The notes: a model not told the origin generated them from the letters alone. 64,000 bases of DNA from Pseudoxanthomonas suwonensis J47 (GCF_000513955.1 NZ_KI911328.1:168552-232551), one strand, 5' to 3'; positions 13,157 to 22,814 are shown, numbered from the stretch's first letter. Translations and numbers: made by a program.

Positions 13157-14155
13157 ATGGCCACCATCGACAGCTTCCCCGCCTTCCGCATCCACAACGA
13201 CGACGCCGGCTACCGTTCCGGCATCGAGACGCTGTCGCTGGACCAGCTGTCTCCCGGCGAAGTCGTGGTCAAGGCCGAGTGGTCCTCGGTGAACTACAAG
13301 GACGCGCTGGCCGGCACCGGCAAGGGCAGGATCCTGCGCCGCTTCCCGCTGGTCGGCGGCATCGACGTGGCCGGCCACGTGGTCGCGTCCACCGCTCCCG
13401 GGTTCCGCGAAGGCGACCCGGTGCTGGTCACCGGTTGCGGCCTCAGCGAGACCCGCGACGGCGGCTACGCCGCCTATGCGCGCCTGCCCGCCGAGTGGGT
13501 GATCGCCCTGCCCCGCGGCCTGTCGCTGCGCGAATCGATGGTGCTGGGCACCGCCGGCTTCACCGCCGCGCTGGCCCTGTACCGCATGCGCGAGAACCGC
13601 CAGCGTCCCGAATTCGGCCCGCTGGCGGTGACCGGTGCGACCGGCGGCGTCGGCTCGATGGCCGTGGCCATCTTCAGCAAGGCCGGCTACGAAGTGCACG
13701 CGATCAGCGGCAAGGCCGACCAGGCCGGATACCTCGAGTCGCTCGGCGCGAAGGAAGTGCTCGGCCGCGATGCGCTGGCCGCGAACCGGCCGCTGGAATC
13801 GGTGCGCTTCGGCGGCGGCTTGGACAACGTCGGCGGACCGATGCTGGTCAGCCTGCTGGCGCAGACCGCGCCCTACGGCAACGTCGCCTCGGCCGGCCTC
13901 GCCGCGACCCCGGGGCTGGACGCGCTGACGGTGATGCCCTTCATCCTGCGCGGCGTGTCGCTGCTGGGCATCGGCTCGGCCGGCACCGCCCGCGACATCC
14001 GCGACGACATCTGGGCGCTGCTGGCGAACGAATGGAAGCCGGCGATGCTGGACGCGATCTGCACCCGCGAAGCCACGCTGGAGGAGCTGCCGGGCGTGTT
14101 CGACACCATGCTCGCCGGCGGCTCGCTGGGCCGCACCGTGGTCCGCCTGCCCTGA
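13157..14155 (+). CDS. AcuI/YhdH-family NADPH-dependent quinone/acrylyl-CoA reductase
   Basis: 332 residues, a medium-chain dehydrogenase/reductase without structural zinc. The segment VNYKDALAGTGKGRILRRFPLVGGIDVAG (residues of about 45-73) is diagnostic of the AcuI/YhdH group. A Rossmann fold follows at about 150-175 (VTGATGGVGSMAVAIFSKAGYEV). AcuI reduces acryloyl-CoA to propionyl-CoA, whereas YhdH has been characterised mainly as an NADPH-dependent quinone-type reductase, so the physiological substrate is uncertain. The ATG at 13157 begins the conserved protein; the frame open upstream is a shadow of the cyclase gene. Confidence 0.88.
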   Translation: MATIDSFPAFRIHNDDAGYRSGIETLSLDQLSPGEVVVKAEWSSVNYKDALAGTGKGRILRRFPLVGGIDVAGHVVASTAPGFREGDPVLVTGCGLSETRDGGYAAYARLPAEWVIALPRGLSLRESMVLGTAGFTAALALYRMRENRQRPEFGPLAVTGATGGVGSMAVAIFSKAGYEVHAISGKADQAGYLESLGAKEVLGRDALAANRPLESVRFGGGLDNVGGPMLVSLLAQTAPYGNVASAGLAATPGLDALTVMPFILRGVSLLGIGSAGTARDIRDDIWALLANEWKPAMLDAICTREATLEELPGVFDTMLAGGSLGRTVVRLP

Positions 14156-14337
14156 CCCGACGCGGCTGCCCCAACGCGGGCGGCCGTCCCACAGCCATCC
14201 CGCGCGTGCTGCGCTGCCGCGGGCGAACTTGGCCAGGCCCGGCCGCCGGCGTGCCGCTCAGCCCCCGCCATCGCCCGCAGTTCCGCCCGGACCGCCCCCC
14301 GTCCGAGGGGAGGCTTCCTGCGGCCGCATCCAGCGTC

Positions 14338-14343
14338 TACACT
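14338..14343 (+). promoter_or_regulatory. Candidate -10 (TACACT) for the response regulator gene
   Basis: TACACT lies 32 bp before the ATG at 14375, in a spacer of 219 bp that otherwise shows nothing. A GGGGA purine stretch (ribosome-binding site) precedes the start. No clear -35 is present. Confidence 0.35.
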
Positions 14344-14374
14344 CCGGCGCGGGGAAAAAACACCGGGGACGCAC

Positions 14375-14770
14375 ATGGCACGTATCCTGATCGTGGACGA
14401 TTCGCCCTCCCAGCTGATGGGGATCCAGCGCATCGTGGAGAAGCTGGGTCATGAGACCCTGACCGCCGAGGACGGCGCCGCCGGCGTGGAACTGGCCAAG
14501 GCCGAGTTGCCCGACCTGATCCTGATGGACGTGGTGATGCCGAACCTCAACGGGTTCCAGGCCACCCGCCAGCTCAGCCGCGAGGCCAGCACGCGCGACA
14601 TCCCGGTGGTCCTGGTGACCACCAAGGACCAGGACACCGACCGGATGTGGGGCATGCGCCAGGGCGCGCGCGCCTACCTGACCAAGCCGTTCGCCGAGGC
14701 CGACCTGCTCGACGTCATCGACCGCCTGCTCGGCGGTGGTGGCGAGGCCCCGGCCGCTTCCGAGGCCTGA
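14375..14770 (+). CDS. Single-domain response regulator, PilH-like
   Basis: 131 residues making one receiver domain. The acidic pocket is ILIVDDS, the phosphoacceptor Asp is in LPDLILMDVVMPNLNGFQATRQL (about residue 52), and the conserved Thr and Lys are in VVLVTTKDQDTDRMWG and AYLTKPF. The GFQATRQL and TTKDQDTD segments closely resemble PilH, which tunes type IV pilus motility through the Chp/Pil chemosensory system. There is no output domain, and no pil or chp gene is nearby, so this is an orphan copy and its kinase must be encoded elsewhere. Confidence 0.82.
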   Translation: MARILIVDDSPSQLMGIQRIVEKLGHETLTAEDGAAGVELAKAELPDLILMDVVMPNLNGFQATRQLSREASTRDIPVVLVTTKDQDTDRMWGMRQGARAYLTKPFAEADLLDVIDRLLGGGGEAPAASEA

Positions 14771-14777
14771 GCCGTCC

Positions 14778-15641
14778 TCAATCGCCGAACGCGCGCGCCA
14801 GGTCGCGATAGGCCTGGTGCTGCGCCTCGCTGGCCGGCGCCGGCGCCTGCACTTCCAGTTCCACGATCTGGTCGCCCGGGGGATCGCCGGGCAGGCCGCG
14901 GCCGCGCAGGCGCAGCTTGCGCCCGGCGTCCGAACCGGCCGGGATCTTCAGCTCCACCGGCCCGCCGAGGGTCGGCACGCTGACCGTGGTCCCCAGCGCC
15001 GCCTGCCAGGCCGGCAGCGGCAGGGTGTAGAGGATGTTGCGCCCGTCCACCTCGAACTGCGGGTGGGCCTTGTACTCGATCTCCAGCAGCAGGTTGCCGC
15101 CGCCGGCGCCCTGCCCGGCCAGCCGGATCGCCTGGCCGGCGCGGATGCCCCTGGGTACCTTCACGTCCAGCTGGCGCCCGTCGAGGGTGATACGCACGCT
15201 GTCGCCGCGGTAGACCGCCTCCAGCGGCACCGACAGGCGCGCGCGGCTGTCGCCGCGCGGCTGCGGGCCGGCGCCGCGCTGGCGCGCGAACAGGCTCTCG
15301 AAGAAGTCGCTGAAGCCGCCGCCAGCGCCGCGGCCGCCCATGTCGCCGAAGATCTCGTCGAAGTCGAAGCCGCCGCCGTCGAAGCCGCCCGGCGGCGGGT
15401 GGAACTCCTGCCCGGGCCGGTAGCCGCGCGCGCGCAGCTGGTCGTAGGCGGCGCGCTTCTGCGGGTCGCGCAGCGCCTCGTAGGCCTCGCCGACCGCCTT
15501 GAAGCGCTCCTCGGCGTCCGGCTCCTTGCTCACGTCGGGGTGGTACTTGCGGGCCAGCCGGCGGTAGGCCGACTTGATCTCGGCCTCGCCGGCACTCGGC
15601 TCGACGCCGAGGATCGCGTAGTAATCCTTGAATTCCATCAT
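14778..15641 (-). CDS. cbpA: DnaJ-class co-chaperone, CbpA-like
   Basis: 287 residues. An N-terminal J domain (residues of about 5-70) carries the invariant HPD in RRLARKYHPDVSKEP. A Gly/Phe-rich linker follows (about 90-125, GGFDGGGFDFDEIFGDMGG). Two C-terminal beta-barrel substrate-binding domains follow without the zinc-finger region, which identifies the CbpA rather than the DnaJ class. It stimulates DnaK ATPase and delivers unfolded clients. It lies downstream of hsp20 in the same direction across 163 bp containing a hairpin, so it may have its own promoter. The second Met (15638) is an equally possible start. Confidence 0.9.
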   Translation of the reverse strand: MMEFKDYYAILGVEPSAGEAEIKSAYRRLARKYHPDVSKEPDAEERFKAVGEAYEALRDPQKRAAYDQLRARGYRPGQEFHPPPGGFDGGGFDFDEIFGDMGGRGAGGGFSDFFESLFARQRGAGPQPRGDSRARLSVPLEAVYRGDSVRITLDGRQLDVKVPRGIRAGQAIRLAGQGAGGGNLLLEIEYKAHPQFEVDGRNILYTLPLPAWQAALGTTVSVPTLGGPVELKIPAGSDAGRKLRLRGRGLPGDPPGDQIVELEVQAPAPASEAQHQAYRDLARAFGD

Positions 15642-15693
15642 TCACCCTGCGATGCCGCGCACGCCGAGGCTGCGCGGGCCTGGAAACACGAAA

Positions 15694-15719
15694 GGCCCGT
15701 GACGCGGACGCCACGGGCC
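15694..15719 (-). terminator. Hairpin downstream of hsp20, likely terminator
   Basis: On the minus strand an 8-bp stem (ggcccgtg/cacgggcc, positions 15719-15712 and 15701-15694) encloses a 10-base loop and is followed by TTTCG. A second, 11-bp perfect hairpin lies at 15748-15778 but lacks a T tract. A TAGAAT (-10-like, 15726-15721 on the minus strand) lies between them and could drive cbpA, in which case the hairpin would be in the cbpA leader instead. Confidence 0.55.
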
Positions 15720-15804
15720 CATTCTATGCCTGCCGGGGTGAGCGTCCCGCCGATCGCCTGCCTGGCGGGCGATCGGCGTCCCCCGGACGGTGTGCGGCGC
15801 GGCG

Positions 15805-16245
15805 TTACTGCACCTGGATGCGGCGCGGCGTCGCCTGCGGGCGTTTGGGGATGTCGATGCGCAGCACGCCGTTGCGGCCGGTGGCGGTGATGCCGTCCGG
15901 ATCGGCGCTTTCCGGCAGCGCGAAGCGGCGGTGGAACGCGCCCCAGGAACGCTCGCGGCGCGACCAGCCCTCGCCTTCGCTGGTGCTCTCGGCGGCGCGC
16001 TCGCCCTTGATGCTGAGGATCCCCTGGTCCATCTGCACCTCGATGTCCTTCGGGTCCACGCCCGGGATGTCGGCGAAGATGACGAAGCGTTCGGCCTCCT
16101 CGCGGATGTCCACGCGCGGCGCCCACTGGCTGGTCACCACGTCGGACGGATCGGTACCGGCGTCGCCGATGAGGCGCTCGAACACCTGCCGGAACTCTTC
16201 CTGCAGGCTGCGGCCGGGGAAGCTGTTGTAACGGACGATAGCCAT
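15805..16245 (-). CDS. Small heat-shock protein, Hsp20/alpha-crystallin family
   Basis: 146 residues. The alpha-crystallin domain runs from about 40 to 140 (APRVDIREEAERFVIFADIPGVDPKDIEVQMDQGILSIKGER), with the conserved A-x-x-x-n-GVL motif near the end (ATGRNGVLRIDIPKR). It holds aggregation-prone proteins for refolding by DnaK and its J proteins, and the neighbouring cbpA fits that role. The start at 16245 is preceded by a near-perfect AAAGGAGG ribosome-binding site. A heat-shock-type promoter lies 60 bp upstream. The longer frame open upstream is a shadow of the peroxiredoxin gene. Confidence 0.93.
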   Translation of the reverse strand: MAIVRYNSFPGRSLQEEFRQVFERLIGDAGTDPSDVVTSQWAPRVDIREEAERFVIFADIPGVDPKDIEVQMDQGILSIKGERAAESTSEGEGWSRRERSWGAFHRRFALPESADPDGITATGRNGVLRIDIPKRPQATPRRIQVQ

Positions 16246-16304
16246 GCAATCCTCCTTTGTTTCCAGTCGTTCTGGCCGCGGCGGTGTTCCGCGGCGATGC
16301 CAGG

Positions 16305-16333
16305 AAAATGGGTGCCGTCGCCCACGATTCAAG
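16305..16333 (-). promoter_or_regulatory. Sigma-32-like heat-shock promoter of hsp20
   Basis: Reading the minus strand, CTTGAA (16333-16328) is followed after 15 bases by CCCATTTT (16312-16305), closely matching the E. coli sigma-32 consensus CTTGAA...CCCCATNT. It sits 60 bp upstream of the hsp20 start. Confidence 0.72.
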
Positions 16334-16419
16334 CGCCGCACACCCCGCGGACACGCGGCTGCGGCTAGACTCCGTTCAGCCTCGGCGTCCCGCCGCGCCC
16401 CTTCCCCGGAGTCCGCAAC

Positions 16420-16899
16420 ATGACCATCCAGATCGGCGACCCCATCCCCGAAGTCGTGCTCAAGCGCATCCGCGACGGCGTGGAAAGCGTCGACACCCCG
16501 ACCCTCTTCCAGGGCCGCAAGGTGCTGCTGTTCGCCGTGCCCGGCGCGTTCACCCCGACCTGCTCGGAGAAGCACCTGCCCGGCTTCATCAACCGCTTCG
16601 AGGATTTCCGCAGCCGCGGCATCGACGTGGTGTGCATGGCGGTCAACGACCCGTTCGTGATGCAGGCCTGGGGCCGCACCCTGCAGGCGCCGGAAGGCCT
16701 GCAGCTGGTCTCCGACGGCAATGCCGACCTGACCCGCGCCCTGGGCCTGGAGATGGATGCCAGCGGCTACGGCATGGGCATCCGCGCGCGCCGCTTCGCC
16801 CTGTACGCCGAGGACGGCGTGGTCCGGCAGCTGTTCGTCGAGGCGCCGGGCGAGTTCAAGGTGTCCTCGGCCGACTACGTGCTCGAGCACCTGGGCTGA
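16420..16899 (+). CDS. Peroxiredoxin, Prx5 (type 2) family
   Basis: 159 residues with the peroxidatic cysteine in the invariant PGAFTPTCS motif (Cys48) and a second cysteine at position 72 (GIDVVCMAV), the pattern of bacterial Prx5 enzymes that are reduced by glutaredoxin/glutathione or thioredoxin. It removes H2O2 and organic hydroperoxides in the cytoplasm. No glutaredoxin domain is fused. It is divergent from hsp20; a TAGACT sequence (-10-like) about 50 bp upstream of the ATG could be its promoter. It converges on the cysteine synthase gene with a 6-bp gap. Confidence 0.92.
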   Translation: MTIQIGDPIPEVVLKRIRDGVESVDTPTLFQGRKVLLFAVPGAFTPTCSEKHLPGFINRFEDFRSRGIDVVCMAVNDPFVMQAWGRTLQAPEGLQLVSDGNADLTRALGLEMDASGYGMGIRARRFALYAEDGVVRQLFVEAPGEFKVSSADYVLEHLG

Positions 16900-16905
16900 G
16901 CTGGC

Positions 16906-17934
16906 TCAGCCGGGAAACGCGCGCTCCAGCCATTCCGGTACCGGCAGGCCCTTGTCGCGCAGGAATCCGGGATTGAACAGCTTGGCCTGGTAGCGCGTGC
17001 CGGCGTCGGCGATCACGGTGACGATGGTGTGGCCCGGCCCCAGCGCGCGGGCCAGGCGCACCGCGCCGGCCACGTTCACCCCGCTGGAACCGCCGGCGTT
17101 GATGCCCTCGTCGTGCATCAGCGCGTGCACCCACGGCACCGATTCGGTGTCGGGGATCGACCAGGCCAGGTCGACGGGCGCGCCCGCGAAATTCGCGGTC
17201 ACCCGGCTGGAACCGATGCCCTCGCTGATCGAGCCGCCCTCGGCCTTCAGCTCGCCGGTGTTGATGTAGCTGGCCAGCGCCGAGCCGGCCGGATCGGCCA
17301 GGGCGATGGTCACCATGGGCTTGAGCAGCTTCAGCGCGCGTCCGACGCCGGCCAGCGTGCCGCCGGTCCCGGTCGCACAGACGAAACCGTCGACGCGGCC
17401 ACCGGTCTGCTCCCAGATTTCGACGCCGGTGGTGGCCTCGTGGAAATCGCGGTTGGCGGTGTTGTCGAACTGGTCGGCGAACCACGCGCTGCCCGGGTCG
17501 GCGGCGTTCATCGCCTCGGCCAGGCGCCGCGCCTGGTGCGCGTAGTGGTCGGGATTGGCGTACGGCACGGCCGGCACCAGCCGCACCTCGGCGCCGGTGA
17601 CGCGCAGCGCGTCGATCTTCTCGCGGCTCTGCGTCTGCGGCATGGTGATGATGGTGCGGTAGCCGCGGCTGGCGCCGATCAGCGCCAGGCCGATGCCGGT
17701 GTTGCCGGCGGTGCCCTCGACGATCGTGCCGCCCGGGCGCAGCGCGCCGCGCCGTTCGGCGTCCAGCAGCAGGCCCAGCGCGGTGCGGTCCTTGATCGAG
17801 CCGCCGGGATTGGCCGATTCCAGCTTGGCGAGGATTTCGCAGCCGGTCTGCTCCGAGGCCTGGCGCAGGCGCAGCAGCGGGGTGTGGCCGATCGCGGCGG
17901 CCAGGTCGGTGGCGATCACGGGATAGGCAGTCAT
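16906..17934 (-). CDS. Cysteine synthase family PLP enzyme (CysK-like)
   Basis: 342 residues, fold-type II PLP enzyme of the O-acetylserine sulfhydrylase group. The PLP lysine is Lys48 in NPGGSIKDR, and the phosphate-binding loop is ATGTGGTLAG. The substrate-binding loop reads EGTAGNTGIGLA where CysK and CysM usually have (E)PTSGNTG. This variant occurs in a separate clade of cysteine-synthase-like proteins, so the exact substrate pair (O-acetylserine plus sulfide, or an O-phosphoserine, cystathionine or homocysteine reaction) is not certain. I chose ATG 17934 over one five codons upstream because MTAYPVI begins the conserved protein. Confidence 0.85.
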   Translation of the reverse strand: MTAYPVIATDLAAAIGHTPLLRLRQASEQTGCEILAKLESANPGGSIKDRTALGLLLDAERRGALRPGGTIVEGTAGNTGIGLALIGASRGYRTIITMPQTQSREKIDALRVTGAEVRLVPAVPYANPDHYAHQARRLAEAMNAADPGSAWFADQFDNTANRDFHEATTGVEIWEQTGGRVDGFVCATGTGGTLAGVGRALKLLKPMVTIALADPAGSALASYINTGELKAEGGSISEGIGSSRVTANFAGAPVDLAWSIPDTESVPWVHALMHDEGINAGGSSGVNVAGAVRLARALGPGHTIVTVIADAGTRYQAKLFNPGFLRDKGLPVPEWLERAFPG

Positions 17935-18000
17935 CGCGGTCACCGGCAAATGAAAGGGGCTACAGGATAGCGGCGCCGCACCCCGGCGCGCGCAGAGCCC

Positions 18001-20436
18001 TCAGCGGCCGGCACCCGCGCGTTCGAGCACCCCGCTGCCGCCGTCATCCACGCCGGCGACGCGGAAGCGCACCTGCGCCCAGGCGCCGCTGCCAGCCAGC
18101 GCGGTGAGCACGTGCTCGCCGCGGCCGGCACCGGCGTAGTCGTGCTCGAAACCGGCCACGCCGTCGCCATGCGCCAGCGGGCGGCCGTCCAGCAGCCACT
18201 GCACCGGGCCGTTGGCGCCCAGCGCGCGCACCCGCACGCGCAGGCCGCGCCCGCTTCCCGGTGGCGGCAGCAGGGTCGCGCCGTCGGCGATGCCCTCGAT
18301 GCGCAGCGCGGCCAGCGCATCGCGCCCGTCCGGCGCGCAGTCCGGCGCCAGCGGCGGCAGCCGTGAGGCGCGGCGTTCGGCCGCCGACAGCCACGGCGAC
18401 AGCAGCGCCGGCCAGCGCGCGATCACGGCCGGCCGCGACGCGTGCGGACGCGCGCATTCGGCCGACAACCGCTGGCCGGTGTCCGCGTCGACCACGAAGC
18501 GCTCGATTCCCGCGCTCCACAACCGCGCGCCGCGTTCGGCCAGGGTCGGCGGCATCGACCCGTCGAGGCGCCAGGCGCGCAGGCGTCGTGCGCACAGCCC
18601 CGGCGGCGTGTCCGCGGCGGCCAGGCCCAGCGGCCAGCACGCGTCCACCGCATCGACCGTCGCCGGCCGCGGCAGCGGGTCGGTGTCGCCACGTTCGCGC
18701 GGCAGGCTGTCGATGGTTTCCAGCAGCAGCGGCAGCGCGGTGATCGCGCCGTACTGGCCCGGCAGCGGCGTGCCGTCGGGACGCCCGACCCAGACACCGA
18801 CGGTGTAGCGGCGCGTGCCACCCACCGCCCAGGCATCGCGGAAGCCGTAACTGGTGCCGGTCTTCCACGCCACCCGTGGCCGCGTGGCGGTGTCGAAGGC
18901 CAGCTGCGGCAGCCCCGGGCGCGGGCTGGACTGCAGGATCTCGTGGACGATCCACGCCGCGCCCGGCGACAGCAGCCGCCGTTCGACCAGCGGCTGCCGG
19001 GGCGTGTAGCGCACCTGCGCGGCCAGGCCGCCGCGCTGGAACGCGGCGAAGGCGCCGACCAGGTCCTCCAGGCGCACGCCGGTGCCGCCCAGGATCAGCG
19101 CCAGGTTCGGCCTGGCGCCGCGCGGAAAACGCAGCGCCAACCCGGCATGGTCCAGCCGCGCGGTGAACCGCGCCGGCCCGATCCGGTCCAGCAGGTCCAC
19201 CGCCGGCACGTTGAGCGACAGGCGCAGCGCGGTGGCGGCGCCGACCGGGCCGTTGAAGGCCTCGCCGAAGTTTCCCGGGCGGTAGCCGTCGAAATCCTGC
19301 GGCGCGTCGACCAGCAGGCTTTCAGAATGGATCAGGCCATCGTCCAGGGCCATGCCGTAGAGGAACGGCTTGAGCGTCGAGCCGGGCGAGCGCCAGGCGC
19401 GGACCATGTCGACGTGGCCCTGCCGTTCGCGGTCACCGAACTCTACCGAGCCGACATAGGCGCGCGCCTGCATGTCGCGGTTGTCGACCACCAGCAGCGC
19501 CGCCGAGGTACGCGGCGGCAGCGCGGCGAAGTAGCCGGCCACGCGCTCCTCCAGCGCCCGCTGCAGGTCGGCGTCGATGGTGGTGGCGATATGGCGCGCG
19601 CCCGGTTGCTCCTGGCGCAGGCGCTGCGCCAGCAGCGCCGCATGCACCGGCACGCGCAGGGAACGGGCGACCACCGGCTCGATCCGCGCGTCCTCCACCT
19701 CCTGCGCGCCCCACGTGCCCAGCATGCGCATCCGCTCCAGCACCTTGTCGCGCGCGGCACGTGCGGCTCCAGGGTGGCGGTCGGGACGCAGCCGGCTCGG
19801 GGCCTGCGGCAGCACCGCCAGCAGCGCGGCTTCCGCATGCGACAGCCGCGAGGCCGGCTTGCCCAGGTAGGCCCAGCTGGCCGCCTCCACGCCTTCGATG
19901 GTGCCGCCGAACGGCGCGCGTTCCAGGTACAGCTGCAGGATCTGCTCCTTGGACAGCCGCGCCTCCAGCTGCAGCGCGCGCGCCATCTGCCGCAGCTTGC
20001 CGCCGGCGCTGCGGGTGTCGCCTCCGTCGAGGATGCGCGCCACCTGCATGGTCAGGGTCGAACCGCCGGAGACGATGCCGCCGCTGCGCAGCCACTGCCA
20101 GGCCGCGCGCGCCAGCGCCGCCGGGTTCACGCCCGGGTGGTGGCGGAACCAGCGGTCCTCGTAGCCCAGCAGGGCCTGCAGGTACAGCGGCGATACCGAT
20201 TCCGGCGTGGCCGGGTAGCGCCACACGCCTTCGGCATCGGCGAAGGCGCGCAGTGGCGTGCCGTCGGCGGCGGTGACCACGGTGGCGCTGCCGGAAGCGC
20301 GCGGCAGCGGCGGCGGGAAGGCCAGGTCGAGCACCAGCGCCGCCAGCAGCACGGCCACCGTGCCCCAGCGCAGCCACGGCAGCGCGCGGCGCAGGCGTCC
20401 GCGCCGTCCACCGTCGCCCTTGCCGCCCCGATTCAT
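18001..20436 (-). CDS. pbpC: Penicillin-binding protein 1C
   Basis: 811 residues. A basic N-terminus and one membrane anchor (about 20-42) are followed by the glycosyltransferase domain (EDRWFRHHPGVN and GGSTLTMQVARIL, about 90-160). The transpeptidase domain has SxxK in SPGSTLKPFLYG (near 375), SLN, and KTGTSYGFRDAW (near 555). A C-terminal beta-rich domain of the PBP1C type follows (about 690-810). It polymerises and crosslinks peptidoglycan, although E. coli PBP1C is non-essential. In many species it sits beside an alpha-2-macroglobulin gene, which is absent here. ATG 20436 was chosen because the 36 codons upstream match nothing. Confidence 0.93.
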   Translation of the reverse strand: MNRGGKGDGGRRGRLRRALPWLRWGTVAVLLAALVLDLAFPPPLPRASGSATVVTAADGTPLRAFADAEGVWRYPATPESVSPLYLQALLGYEDRWFRHHPGVNPAALARAAWQWLRSGGIVSGGSTLTMQVARILDGGDTRSAGGKLRQMARALQLEARLSKEQILQLYLERAPFGGTIEGVEAASWAYLGKPASRLSHAEAALLAVLPQAPSRLRPDRHPGAARAARDKVLERMRMLGTWGAQEVEDARIEPVVARSLRVPVHAALLAQRLRQEQPGARHIATTIDADLQRALEERVAGYFAALPPRTSAALLVVDNRDMQARAYVGSVEFGDRERQGHVDMVRAWRSPGSTLKPFLYGMALDDGLIHSESLLVDAPQDFDGYRPGNFGEAFNGPVGAATALRLSLNVPAVDLLDRIGPARFTARLDHAGLALRFPRGARPNLALILGGTGVRLEDLVGAFAAFQRGGLAAQVRYTPRQPLVERRLLSPGAAWIVHEILQSSPRPGLPQLAFDTATRPRVAWKTGTSYGFRDAWAVGGTRRYTVGVWVGRPDGTPLPGQYGAITALPLLLETIDSLPRERGDTDPLPRPATVDAVDACWPLGLAAADTPPGLCARRLRAWRLDGSMPPTLAERGARLWSAGIERFVVDADTGQRLSAECARPHASRPAVIARWPALLSPWLSAAERRASRLPPLAPDCAPDGRDALAALRIEGIADGATLLPPPGSGRGLRVRVRALGANGPVQWLLDGRPLAHGDGVAGFEHDYAGAGRGEHVLTALAGSGAWAQVRFRVAGVDDGGSGVLERAGAGR

Positions 20437-20550
20437 CGCCGCCCCTCCGGATCCATGCGGCCATTTGAAGCGATCCGCCGCAGGCGTGGAAGCCGGGGGC
20501 GCAGCCTGCCGGCTTCCGCCGCACTTTCCGCGCCGCCGCCACAAAAGGAA

Positions 20551-20570
20551 ACGGGGCCTCGCGGCCCCGT
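20551..20570 (-). terminator. Terminator downstream of the acyl-CoA dehydrogenase gene
   Basis: An 8-bp perfect stem (acggggcc/ggccccgt) with a tcgc loop, followed on the minus strand by TTCCTTTTGT. It separates the dehydrogenase from pbpC, both on the minus strand. Confidence 0.75.
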
Positions 20571-20596
20571 CTCCATCCCCTGCAAAGGACCGCTGC

Positions 20597-21745
<1,149 letters not shown>

Positions 21746-21816
21746 GGGGCGACCCCTCTCCGGTCTGGGCGATGCTTCCCATTGTAACCACCTCGCCATT
21801 CGGCGGCGTATGCCGC

Positions 21817-21846
21817 TTGACCGCCGACAGGGCCCGGGGCAACAAT
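21817..21846 (+). promoter_or_regulatory. Candidate sigma-70 promoter of the SahR-like gene
   Basis: TTGACC (21817-21822) and AACAAT (21841-21846) are separated by 18 bp. The region is AT-rich compared with its surroundings. The start codon is at 21876, and the operator palindrome begins two bases after the -10. Confidence 0.5.
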
Positions 21847-21847
21847 T

Positions 21848-21863
21848 ATCGCTATATCGCGAT
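21848..21863. promoter_or_regulatory. 16-bp palindromic operator candidate (SahR-type)
   Basis: ATCGCTATATCGCGAT is palindromic in seven of its eight base-pair positions; only positions 6 and 11 do not match. It covers the expected transcription start and ends 12 bp before the ATG of the ArsR-methyltransferase gene. That placement fits autorepression. The divergent acyl-CoA dehydrogenase start is 102 bp away. Confidence 0.6.
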
Positions 21864-21875
21864 GGGAAGATATTT

Positions 21876-22805
21876 ATGGATCTGGAGGACTGGTCGGTCC
21901 GGCTGAAGGTCTTTGCCGATGCCACCCGGGTGCGCCTGCTGGCGCTACTGGAGCTGGAGGAGCTGACCGTGGCCGAGTTGTCCTCGATCACCCGCCTGGC
22001 GCAACCGCGCGTGTCCACCCACCTGGCCAAGCTCAAGGAAGCCGGGCTGGTACGCGACCGCCGCGCCGGCGTCTCCGCCTACTACCGCTTCGACGAGGCG
22101 GCGCTGGACCCGGCCCAGCGCGCCCTGTGGCAGGCGCTGAGCACCGGCAGCGACGATCCGCTGCTGCGCCAGGACGCCGAGCGCCTGCCCGCCGTGCTGG
22201 CCGCCCGCGCCGCCGACCAGAACTGGGCCGACAGCGTCGCCGGCGACATGGAACGCCACTATTCCCCCGGTCGCACCTGGGAAGCGCTGGCACGCAGCGC
22301 GCTGCCGCTGCTGCACACCGGCGACGTGCTCGACATCGCCTCCGGCGACGGCGTGCTGGCCGAGCTGCTGGCCCCGCATTCGCACCGCTACGTCTGCATC
22401 GACACCAGCGCGCGCGTGGTCGCCGCCGCCAGCGAGCGCCTGCGCCGGCTGGAGAACGTCGAGGTCCGCGAGGGCGACATGCACGCCCTGCCCTTCCGCG
22501 ACGGCAGCTTCGACCTGGTCGTGCTGATGCACGCGCTGACCTATTCGACCAGACCGGCACAGGCCGTGTCCGAGGCGGCGCGCGTGCTGCGCAAGGGCGG
22601 CCGCCTGCTGCTGAGCAGCCTGGCCCGGCACGAACACAAGGCGGTGGTGGAGACCTACGGCCACGTGAACCTGGGCTTCGCCGCCAAGGAACTGCGCCGG
22701 TTCGCGGAGAAGGCCGGGCTGGCGGTGACCAGCCTGGAGACCGTGACCCGCGAACGCCGGCCACCGCATTTCGAAGTGATCTCGCTGATCGCGCAGAAGC
22801 CCTGA
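21876..22805 (+). CDS. ArsR-family regulator fused to a SAM-dependent methyltransferase domain (SahR-like)
   Basis: 309 residues. Residues 1-85 form an ArsR winged helix (VFADATRVRLLALLELEELTVAELS, then QPRVSTHLAKLKEAGLVRDRRAG). Residues of about 110-305 form a class I methyltransferase fold with motif I VLDIASGDGVLAELLAP and the post-motif VREGDMHALPFRDGSFDLVV. No metal-binding cysteines of the ArsR type are present. Regulators with this architecture (SahR) sense S-adenosylhomocysteine and control methionine-cycle genes in Proteobacteria. Location 9 bp upstream of the split metH genes supports that role. The methyltransferase domain may serve only as a sensor. Start chosen at the ATG after the AT-rich operator region. 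Confidence 0.85.
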   Translation: MDLEDWSVRLKVFADATRVRLLALLELEELTVAELSSITRLAQPRVSTHLAKLKEAGLVRDRRAGVSAYYRFDEAALDPAQRALWQALSTGSDDPLLRQDAERLPAVLAARAADQNWADSVAGDMERHYSPGRTWEALARSALPLLHTGDVLDIASGDGVLAELLAPHSHRYVCIDTSARVVAAASERLRRLENVEVREGDMHALPFRDGSFDLVVLMHALTYSTRPAQAVSEAARVLRKGGRLLLSSLARHEHKAVVETYGHVNLGFAAKELRRFAEKAGLAVTSLETVTRERRPPHFEVISLIAQKP

Positions 22806-22814
22806 GTAACGACC

